Below, piece by piece: positions 37,601 through 44,737 of a DNA stretch of 64,000 bases. The stretch comes from Treponema sp. Its GTDB lineage: Bacteria; Spirochaetota; Spirochaetia; Treponematales; Breznakiellaceae. The notes under the pieces are model-generated. The model made no database searches. It saw only the letters and a list, made by a program, of their open reading frames with translations, and had not been told where the DNA came from. Position 1 is the first letter of the stretch. Each line of letters starts with the position of its first letter. Made by a program: the position numbers and the translations under genes. The stretch is taken from NCBI GenBank assembly GCA_031279555.1, contig JAITIK010000143.1, positions 1 to 64,000 on the forward strand. Direction: 5' to 3'.

Positions 37601-37965
37601 GGGTGTTGCTGGCCGAAGATGTGGAGTTGAACCGCGAAGTTGTCATGGGCATTTTAGAAGACACCGGAGTGACCATAGAGTGCGCGGAAAATGGTGTCCG
37701 TGCGGTCGAACTGTTTGCCAAAAACGACTACGATCTCGTGCTTATGGATATACAGATGCCGGTTATGGATGGGTATGACGCGACGCTCGCAATACGCGCC
37801 TCCGGAAAACCAAACGCCGCGATCTGTCCGGTCATTGCAATGACCGCCAACGCATTTAAGGAAGATGTCCGCGAATGTCTTGCCTCCGGTATGAATGATC
37901 ATCTCGCCAAGCCGCTGGAAGTAAAGCGTTTGTTCGACACGTTGGCCAAATATTTGTCTCCCTGA
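34612..37965 (+). CDS. Hybrid sensor histidine kinase (PAS repeats, HisKA, HATPase, two REC domains)
   Basis: NFLSHMSHEIRTPINAIIGM H-box, GTGLGLSIAKSIVNLMGG, ILVVDDDKDT and VLLAEDVELNRE receivers. Confidence 0.93.
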   Translation: MVDKRIGPPIDADTLRIMLAASGTGLWDWHIDENMAYYSDEWLAIVGMPPGVFEPRIEFRSGRIHPDDMAYVKSEFDAFLSGKSKGAPYIDFRMKCANGPWVHVRETVGITARDSNGRPTRVTGMMRDNTAAKIREKHLEDERRYHISVENAAGLMIWEWDITADSIMFSGKLKPFKEKSFKEFIKSVHPDDAPLYKQNLEEYLKRGEGNFEHILRLKGANERYSWSMLHAVIVEHDSLGRPTKVIGSTLDIDKNVRSEDALRASLEETIRHRERLMSDIERSEEALKSMFKTSPHTCIMFDSEFRAIDCNPAALELFEFMDEDEFRRNFAGFMATAIPKRQPDGRVSIPLSDRLNAAVRDGTYEFEIELTLKGGPCPLSVIIKKVAYKDSFVLMLYAVDLRKQRDMLMSLRLRDRLLETINKMAVMLMRSNADISGILRDAIAELGVGSDVDLAYVLKNQEADGVLYCSVVSDWARRENQLPPPPPAPYNIIFPDWRDTLAEGKLYNYRMADAIASAGNDPLKIPASMAKVKISLNIPLFIQNAFWGAIGFARYDEGKPFIKAEEDLLQSAGILIAAAITRFKMTETLLEANRAAIAGVQAKTNFLSHMSHEIRTPINAIIGMTMLAQKAADMQRVRYCLTQIENSSRQLLGIINNVLDMSKIEANKLDLSTEEFVFEDMMRQVFDVVQVKIDEKGQKFQVNVENTFTRAVISDELRLSQVFINLLSNAIKFTPDGGRISLSVSQTPIDADAARLHVVIADTGIGITEEQKTRLFHLFEQAESSATTRKYGGTGLGLSIAKSIVNLMGGDIWIEDNPGGGSRFVFEVVIKWGKVCRTGKLPKQLRCDLRILVVDDDKDTREYFKGILAGFLLECDAASGGEEAVVMVERQKQDGKPYHLIFLDWMMPGMDGERTALEIRRIMGDGSLGAALIVMISAATRSEVDSTLNALGITNFLPKPILPSTIYNTIVDLLGYTGETNSGDDDQTPSYDWSGKRVLLAEDVELNREVVMGILEDTGVTIECAENGVRAVELFAKNDYDLVLMDIQMPVMDGYDATLAIRASGKPNAAICPVIAMTANAFKEDVRECLASGMNDHLAKPLEVKRLFDTLAKYLSP

Positions 37966-38109
37966 TGGGAAGGGGAGGGCATCCCCGCCTATACTGGGCG
38001 CGCGTATCGGGCGGGCTGGCAATCCGCCGTTCAAGCATATAAACTTCCTCTTGAATGAGAGATATGAGAATGATAAGAAGGGCGAGAGAATGAGACTGCG
38101 GGAGCGAGG

Positions 38110-38200
38110 ACACGAACCGCACGAACGGAAAAAATATATCCCAGTTCCACTAAGAACGATCAAACCAAAAGTTCGTGTCCTCTGTTCGTGCGGTTCGTGT
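38110..38200. repeat. Inverted repeat ACACGAACCGCACGAAC / GTTCGTGCGGTTCGTGT with an extra GTTCGTGTCCTC arm
   Basis: 17-bp perfect arms 38110-38126 and 38184-38200. Confidence 0.8.
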
Positions 38201-38232
38201 TTTGAAACAGCCTCACATAGCCGCAGCCCCCA

Positions 38233-39906
38233 TTAGGGCGCGACCTTTGCGTTTTTGAAGAAGAAATATCCAAGCGGCGTATAATACATGCCGGTAATCT
38301 TGGGATTCATCATATAGGTTTGGGTGTAGAAATAGATCGGCCCCACCGCCGCGTCTTGCCCAACAAGGATGTCCTCAGCTTGATGCATAAGCCTCATGCG
38401 CTCTTCAGTTATGGCGGTTGACTGCGCCTGTTTGACAAGCGTGTCAAACGGGGAGCTTGCATACTGGGAATTGTTATTGCCGCCGCCTGTCAGATACATC
38501 TCAAGGAAGTTCATCGGATCGTTGTAATCGCCGATCCAGCCGTCACGGGCGATCTGGAACTCGCCGATCTTGCGGGTGTCAAGGAATACCGCCCAGTCCT
38601 GGTTGCTCAAGGTTACGTTTACGCCGAGCGCGGTCTTCCACATATCCTGAAGCGCTTCGGCGATGGCGCGGTGCGCGTCATTGGTGTTGTATATGTATTC
38701 GGTAACCGGGAAACCTGAGCCGGCAGGGTAGCCCGCCTCCGCCAAAAGCCGTTTCGCTTCGGCGACGTTCTTCTCGTAATCGCCCTCCGCAATGCTGTAA
38801 TAGTCGCCGCCGGTTTGTCGGAAATCGCTGCCCGCGCCCTCCGCATCAGCAATGCCGGACGGCACAAAGCCCGACGCGGGCTTCTGTCCTGCGCGGGTGA
38901 TCTGGGTTACAATGTAGTTGCGGTCAATGGCAAGGGTAAAGGCCTTCCGCACTCTCGCGTCATCGAACGGAGCTTTCTGGGTGTTGAAGCTCACGTAGTA
39001 TGTGCCGAGGTAGGGGACAATCTTGAGATCCCCCGAATCCAAGAGCGCCTGAATTTCATCTACCGGCACCGTCTCAATGAAATCAAGCTCCCCGCTGCGG
39101 AAACCCGCGAGAAGGGCGTTGTCGTCATCCATGAGCGCGAAACGGATCGTCTCGGGTCCGGACACCGGATCGTAGTAGTTGGGATTCTTTTCGACGGTCA
39201 AATGACTGTTGTGAACCCATTCTTTCATGCGGTATGGCCCATTGCTGATGTAGGTCGAAGGGCTGAATGTCCATTGTTCGCCGGCGCTTTCAATAATATC
39301 CTGCCTGACCGGAAAGGTCGCCGGGAAACACGCTATCTCGTCAAAGAACGGGCAATCATAGGTGAGAGTGATTTCCACCGTCGTATCGTCAAGCGCCACG
39401 ACGCCGAGTTCGCTTTTGTCCTTTTCACCCGCCATGATCTCATCGGCGTTCTTCACCATGGTGATCATATAGCTGTAATCAGCGGCGGTCGCGGGATCCG
39501 CCAGGCGGCGCCATGAATACACGATGTCCTGCGCTGTGAAGGGTTTGCCATCAGACCATTTGAGACCGTTGCGCAGGGTATAGGTATACGTAATCGCGCC
39601 GTCATCGTTGACGGCTTTTTGCGGGGCGCTCGCCGCTAATCCGGGAACCGCCTTTGCGATGCCGGATCCATTGTCCTCGTACTTGTAGAGACCTTCGAAC
39701 AGATGCTCCAGATAAATCGCGCTGTCAACCGCCGAGTTGAGCGCGGGATCAATAGTATTCGGCTCGGAGCCGAATACAGCCGTGATGGAAGTCGCGCCAG
39801 ATGTTTGCGCGGCTTGCGGCGCGCCTTCCACCGTCTTTTTCTGGCATGCCGCAATACCCAGCGACAACGCCGAAACCGTCAATAATGCGGACAAGATTTT
39901 CTTCAT
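38233..39906 (-). CDS. oppA: Oligopeptide ABC transporter substrate-binding protein
   Basis: EPNTIDPALNSAVDSAIYLEHLFEGLYKY; lipoprotein signal LGIAAC. Confidence 0.92.
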   Translation of the reverse strand: MKKILSALLTVSALSLGIAACQKKTVEGAPQAAQTSGATSITAVFGSEPNTIDPALNSAVDSAIYLEHLFEGLYKYEDNGSGIAKAVPGLAASAPQKAVNDDGAITYTYTLRNGLKWSDGKPFTAQDIVYSWRRLADPATAADYSYMITMVKNADEIMAGEKDKSELGVVALDDTTVEITLTYDCPFFDEIACFPATFPVRQDIIESAGEQWTFSPSTYISNGPYRMKEWVHNSHLTVEKNPNYYDPVSGPETIRFALMDDDNALLAGFRSGELDFIETVPVDEIQALLDSGDLKIVPYLGTYYVSFNTQKAPFDDARVRKAFTLAIDRNYIVTQITRAGQKPASGFVPSGIADAEGAGSDFRQTGGDYYSIAEGDYEKNVAEAKRLLAEAGYPAGSGFPVTEYIYNTNDAHRAIAEALQDMWKTALGVNVTLSNQDWAVFLDTRKIGEFQIARDGWIGDYNDPMNFLEMYLTGGGNNNSQYASSPFDTLVKQAQSTAITEERMRLMHQAEDILVGQDAAVGPIYFYTQTYMMNPKITGMYYTPLGYFFFKNAKVAP

Positions 39907-39927
39907 AAAAACCTCCTTAACTTGGGC

Positions 39928-39950
39928 CTGTTCCACAATTTTTGGAACGG
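39928..39950. repeat. Palindrome CTGTTCCA/TGGAACGG in the oppF-oppA gap
   Basis: Direct reading, one mismatch. Confidence 0.5.
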
Positions 39951-40068
39951 ACTTTCTTGCTAATATTTCAAAACGCCGGTCGTTGTCCGCAGATGTTTTT
40001 AATCCTCAAACAACGCCGGCGCTTTACAGCCAAACTACGCCGCCTCGCGCCGCCTCGCGCATTTTGAA

Positions 40069-41022
40069 TTACAGGCGATGACACGCAACCCAATGCCCGC
40101 TTGACGCTTCCCGCAATTCAGGGGCGGCTTCGGCGCACTGTTTTGTTGACAGGGGGCAGAGCGTTCTGAATCTGCACCCGGCCGGCGCATCCATGGGATT
40201 TGGGATTTCGCCTTCCAGCACAACGCGCATACGTGAGCGGGTGATTTTGGGATCCGGAATGGGAACCGCCTGGAGAAGCGTCCGCGTATACGGGTGCAAC
40301 GGCTTCTTGACCAACTCGCCGCTTGGCGCCAATTCAACCAAGTTGCCGAGGTACATTACCCCTATACGCCGCGAAATATGGCGCACCACGGAAATATCGT
40401 GCGCTATGAACAGATAGGTGAGCTTCATCTCCGCCTGCATATCCTCAAGCATGTTCACTATCTGGGACTGGATGGATACGTCAAGCGCGGAAACCGGCTC
40501 ATCGCATACGATAAATTCCGGCTCTACGGCGAGGGCGCGGGCGATGCCCACCCGTTGCTGCTGTCCGCCTGAAAATTCATGCGGGTACCGATTCGCATGT
40601 TCGCTATTAAGCCCAACCCGCGCCAAAAGCGAATTGATATGATCGCTCCGCTCGCTCGCCGACGACGCGAGGCGGTGAATGTCAATGGGTTCGCCCACGA
40701 TTTCGGCGACCGTCATACGGGGGTTCAAGGATGAGGAGGGATCCTGAAAAATAATCTGCATCTTCCGCCTGTAGGAGAGCATTTCAACATGGGTGATGTC
40801 TTGTCCGCGAAAAAAGATGTTTCCGGCGGTCGGTTCGTACAAGCGCAGCAACGTACGCCCGAAAGTCGTTTTTCCGCAACCCGATTCTCCCACGAGTCCC
40901 AAGGTTTCGCCTTCTTCAATATATAAGGAAACCTTTTCAACCGCGTGTATCTGTTTCGTCTTTCCCCAGCCCGCCTTGACTTTGAAATACTTCTTTAAAC
41001 CTTCAACTTCAATGAGCTTCAT
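40069..41022 (-). CDS. oppF: Oligopeptide ABC transporter ATP-binding protein
   Basis: GESGCGKTTFGRTLLRL, FSGGQQQRVGIARALAVEPEFIVCDEPVSALDVS. Confidence 0.93.
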   Translation of the reverse strand: MKLIEVEGLKKYFKVKAGWGKTKQIHAVEKVSLYIEEGETLGLVGESGCGKTTFGRTLLRLYEPTAGNIFFRGQDITHVEMLSYRRKMQIIFQDPSSSLNPRMTVAEIVGEPIDIHRLASSASERSDHINSLLARVGLNSEHANRYPHEFSGGQQQRVGIARALAVEPEFIVCDEPVSALDVSIQSQIVNMLEDMQAEMKLTYLFIAHDISVVRHISRRIGVMYLGNLVELAPSGELVKKPLHPYTRTLLQAVPIPDPKITRSRMRVVLEGEIPNPMDAPAGCRFRTLCPLSTKQCAEAAPELREASSGHWVACHRL

Positions 41023-42065
41023 GGACGATTCCCTCCATCTTTTGAGACAAGCCAGCAGGCGGCGCGGTGGCCGCCCGAGGAGAAGCCCTTGGCATCATCG
41101 CCGGGATTGACAACGGTCTTTTCGGGATTCCGTCTGACGCAGATTTTCATGCAGAATTCGCAACGCGGGGCAAAGGGGCAGCCCGGATTCGGATCGAGCA
41201 TGTTGATGGGCGAACCCTCAATCGGTATGAGCCGCTCCGTTCTTTCCTCGTCAAGGCGGGGCATTGAACGAAGCAATCCTTTTGTGTAAGGGTGAACCGG
41301 CGCGTAGAAAATATCCTCGACCGCGCCTTGTTCCACGATACGCCCGCCGTACATCACCGCTACAGTGTCGCAGATTTCCGCGATAACCGCAAGATTGTGG
41401 GTGATGAAGATGATCGCCATACTGGTTTTCCGCTGAATGGCTTTCATAAGCTCCAGTATCTGCGCCTGAATGGTAACGTCAAGCGCGGTCGTCGGCTCGT
41501 CGGCTATTAAAAGCTGGGGTTCGCAGATAAGACCCATAGCAATCATCACCCGCTGCCTCATGCCGCCGGAAAACTCATGCGGGTACTGGTTAAGGCGGCG
41601 TTCAGGGTTGGTGATGCCCACGAGCCTCAGCATCTCCATCGCTTTTTCACGGGCCGCTTTAATAGAAATTCCGCCGCCGCCCTTGTCCTTCGCATGTTCC
41701 CGCAACACGCTGATCAGTTGATTGCCAATGGTGTACACCGGGTTGAGGCTTTCCATGGGGTTTTGAAAGATCATGCTCATCCTATGGCCTCGAATTTTTT
41801 CCATGTCTTTCCGGCTGTAGGAGAGGAGGTTTTTGCCCTCGAATTCCACAGATCCGCCGGCAACCCGCCCAGGCGGATCGAGCAAGCCCATCACCGTATA
41901 GGCTTCAACGCTTTTGCCTGACCCTGACTCGCCGACAACGCCCATCACTTCGCCGTAATTCAGCGAATACGAGATGCCACCTACGGCTTTCACCTCGCCG
42001 GCCGGCGTAAAAAAGGAGACCCGCAAGTCCTTCACCTCAAGCAACGCTTTTTTCGCTTCCGCCAT
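41019..42065 (-). CDS. oppD: Oligopeptide ABC transporter ATP-binding protein
   Basis: GESGSGKSVEAYTVMGL, FSGGMRQRVMIAMGL, DEPTTALDVTIQAQI. Confidence 0.93.
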   Translation of the reverse strand: MAEAKKALLEVKDLRVSFFTPAGEVKAVGGISYSLNYGEVMGVVGESGSGKSVEAYTVMGLLDPPGRVAGGSVEFEGKNLLSYSRKDMEKIRGHRMSMIFQNPMESLNPVYTIGNQLISVLREHAKDKGGGGISIKAAREKAMEMLRLVGITNPERRLNQYPHEFSGGMRQRVMIAMGLICEPQLLIADEPTTALDVTIQAQILELMKAIQRKTSMAIIFITHNLAVIAEICDTVAVMYGGRIVEQGAVEDIFYAPVHPYTKGLLRSMPRLDEERTERLIPIEGSPINMLDPNPGCPFAPRCEFCMKICVRRNPEKTVVNPGDDAKGFSSGGHRAACWLVSKDGGNRP

Positions 42066-42075
42066 GTTCTCACCC

Positions 42076-43224
42076 CTATTTTTTGAGCCTTGGATCAAGG
42101 GCGTCCCGCAGCCCGTCTCCAAACAGATTGAACGACAAGATCAAAAGGCTTAACAACGCCGCGGGAATGATGAGCCGGTATGTATACGTGTACATGCCGC
42201 CGAGCGCGTCCGAAGCGAGGGAGCCGAGGCTGGTCATGGGCGCGTTGACTCCGACTCCAAGAAAGGACAGGAAGGATTCGAGAAATATCGCCGTCGGTAT
42301 CTGAAGGCAGGTCGCGGCGACAAGCGGTCCCACGCTGTTCGGCAATAGATGCTTGAAGATGATCCGCGCGTCATTTGCGCCAAGCGCGCGGGCGGCGAGT
42401 ACATATTCCTGCTGTTTGAGTTGCAGTATCTGCCCCCGGACGATGCGGGCGAGGGTGGTCCAATAGAGCAACGCGAACGCTATAAATATGGCGATGATGC
42501 TGGGTCCAAGCGCGATGATGAGCATTCCCACTATGTTGGTTTGATTGTTGTTGGCAAAATCGGTAAGCAGGGGCTTGAGCGTAACCGCAAGCAACAACAC
42601 CACGAGCACATCCGGCACCGAGTAGATGACGTCGACGATGCGCATCATCGCCATATCGACCTTTCCGCCGGCATAGCCCGCGATTGAGCCGTAGAGAACG
42701 CCGATCACAAGAGTGAGAATCGCCGCCGCGACGCCTATGATCATGGAAACGCGGGCGCCGTACATCAGACGTACGAGCAGATCGCGTCCGTGCGAATCGG
42801 TGCCGAACACATGAGGGAACACCTTCTCCCCGGCGGCGATGCGCGTCCGCTCCTGTTGGGAATAGGCGAGCGGCTTTAGGTTTTCGCTTCCACGAATCTG
42901 CTCGTCGTAATGATACCCCATGAAAACGGGGCCGATATACGCGAACAGGATGAGGAATACAATCACGCCAAAGGATGTGAGCGCGACATAATTTTTCCGA
43001 AGCCGTCGCCATGCGTCCTTCCAGTATGAGACGCTCTTATACCGCGGCTCAAAGGCTTTTTTCTCCTCAGCGGAAGCGGGCGCGAAAATGTCCTCGTCCT
43101 CCGCTCGATTTTGCGTCGCCTGTACATCAGCTTCATCTTGAAGGCGGCAGTACCCCCCCCCCCCCCCATGAAGCCGATCAAGGAGAGGCGCTTCTTGTGT
43201 TATATGCGCATCTTTTTTACCCAT
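42076..43224 (-). CDS. oppC: Oligopeptide ABC transporter permease; poly-G tract in codons about 20-24
   Basis: FGTDSHGRDLLVRLMYGARVSMIIG, ILEA-like LARIVRGQILQLKQQEYVLAARALGAND; gene order. Confidence 0.92.
   Translation of the reverse strand: MGKKDAHITQEAPLLDRLHGGGGGYCRLQDEADVQATQNRAEDEDIFAPASAEEKKAFEPRYKSVSYWKDAWRRLRKNYVALTSFGVIVFLILFAYIGPVFMGYHYDEQIRGSENLKPLAYSQQERTRIAAGEKVFPHVFGTDSHGRDLLVRLMYGARVSMIIGVAAAILTLVIGVLYGSIAGYAGGKVDMAMMRIVDVIYSVPDVLVVLLLAVTLKPLLTDFANNNQTNIVGMLIIALGPSIIAIFIAFALLYWTTLARIVRGQILQLKQQEYVLAARALGANDARIIFKHLLPNSVGPLVAATCLQIPTAIFLESFLSFLGVGVNAPMTSLGSLASDALGGMYTYTYRLIIPAALLSLLILSFNLFGDGLRDALDPRLKK
43153..43167 (-). repeat. Homopolymer C15 on + strand (G15 on oppC coding strand)
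   Basis: Direct count; encodes Gly x5 in HGGGGGY. Confidence 0.95.
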
Positions 43225-43236
43225 GGAGACCCACCT

Positions 43237-44172
43237 CTAATTCTCATTTGCAAGTTCTATGCGAGGATCGATGATCTTGTACAGAACGTCAACCAGAAAA
43301 CTCATAATGATGACCAGCGCGGCGAAAAATATCGTTGTTCCCATGATGATCGGATAATCACGGTTGCTGATGCTTTGAATGAAGTACCTGCCGAGACCGG
43401 GAATGTTGAAGACCGTCTCAACCACGAATCCGCCGGTCAAGATACCCGCTGTTACGGGTCCCAGATACGTGACAACCGGAATAAGCGCGTTCCGGAGCGC
43501 GTACTTGAAAATCAGCTTGGCGGTGGATGACCCATAGGCGCGGGCGGTTTTGATGTACTCCTTGTTCAACACGTCAAGCATGGAAGAACGGGTGTAGCGG
43601 GCGATGGAACACATGGGCATGAGCCCCAGCGTAAAACAGGGCAGCGCGTAGCTTATCGCGCCTCTGTTTAAGCCGCTTGTCGGAAAAATGCGCCATACGC
43701 CGCCGGCGAAGCACACCAGCAGCGCGGTCGCCACTACAAAGCCCGGAAACGCGATGCCGAGCGTGGTGATCACTTGGAGCAGGCTGTCCTGCCACTTGCC
43801 GCGTTTATACGCGGCGACGCATCCCAGCGCAACGCCCGCAAAGGTTGACCAGAGGAGCGCAATCGCGCCGATACGCGCCGACACCGGAAACATTTCGCTG
43901 ATAATCATCGCAACCGGCCTGTTTTTTTGCATTTTGAGAGACACGCCCATGTCGCCCTTCATAAGGCTCGCAATGTAATTTTTAAGCTGAACGGGAAGGG
44001 GCTTGTCAAGCCCGTATTTCGCTTGCAGTTGCGCGAGTACTTGGGCGGAAATGGCTTTTTCACCGAGAAACGGTCCCCCCGGCACTGTATTCATCAGCAA
44101 GAACGTCAAACAAATGACAAAAAGGAGGGTGACAAAAGCCAAAACGATTCGTTTTACAATATAGGAGAACAT
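43237..44172 (-). CDS. oppB: Oligopeptide ABC transporter permease
   Basis: FSYIVKRIVLAFVTLLFVICLTFLLMNTVPGGPF; FVVETVFNIPGLGRYFIQSISNRDYPIIMG. Confidence 0.93.
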   Translation of the reverse strand: MFSYIVKRIVLAFVTLLFVICLTFLLMNTVPGGPFLGEKAISAQVLAQLQAKYGLDKPLPVQLKNYIASLMKGDMGVSLKMQKNRPVAMIISEMFPVSARIGAIALLWSTFAGVALGCVAAYKRGKWQDSLLQVITTLGIAFPGFVVATALLVCFAGGVWRIFPTSGLNRGAISYALPCFTLGLMPMCSIARYTRSSMLDVLNKEYIKTARAYGSSTAKLIFKYALRNALIPVVTYLGPVTAGILTGGFVVETVFNIPGLGRYFIQSISNRDYPIIMGTTIFFAALVIIMSFLVDVLYKIIDPRIELANEN

Positions 44173-44224
44173 AAAAATCACCTTATCATTTCTTGCGGGA
44201 TTTGTCAACGCCGCAAGCGGCTGG

Positions 44225-44375
44225 GCGATTGTGGTTTTTTGCGGCGCTTTGTACCACAAAAATCCCGATTATTTGGTTTCTGCGAACCTTTGGTTCGATG
44301 GCAGTTTGCGCGGCAAGAAATCGACTAACCGGCGATTTTTTGGGATTTTATGCGCGAAGCGCGACAAACTGCTAG
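44225..44375. mobile_element. MITE/REP-like dispersed repeat, copy 2 (left terminal repeat degraded)
   Basis: Identical 32-nt blocks 44278-44309 and 44344-44375 versus copy 1. Confidence 0.7.
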
Positions 44376-44662
44376 CGCATGAGAGCCGCGAGGCTTGCGT
44401 CGCCGGCGCATGATTATGGCTTATTAGGATCCGGCGTTGGCGTCGTCGGCAATAGATATCCATAAACCGGTGTCAATCGGCGGCGGGCTTTCCGCCAACG
44501 TCTGACTGCGCCGCAATTCCCGCGTTGCGGATCCGCGTCCGCGCATTTCAGACTAGACGCTCCATAAGGCTAGGTGTTTTTCCCTATATATCGTCTATTG
44601 TTTATATAGCATTATTAATATCTATATAAAGTATAGCGTAAAGTATCTGTTAAAGTTACGGA

Positions 44663-44695
44663 TGTTTTTCAAAGCCAACCACGTTTTGAAAAACA
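44663..44695. repeat. Perfect 11-bp palindrome TGTTTTTCAAA / TTTGAAAAACA upstream of the SBP-fusion gene
   Basis: Direct reading. Confidence 0.75.
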
Positions 44696-44737
44696 CTCGT
44701 GTGATGAGACTAGTATGAGAGGAGGATGGATGGCTTG

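Noticed and set aside
34612-37965. Hybrid kinase as part of a novel signalling system
   Set aside because: Standard PAS-HK-REC-REC architecture with no unusual domain or linked partner gene
38051-38236. ORF containing RGHEPHERKK
   Set aside because: It is simply the translation of the inverted repeat at 38110-38200
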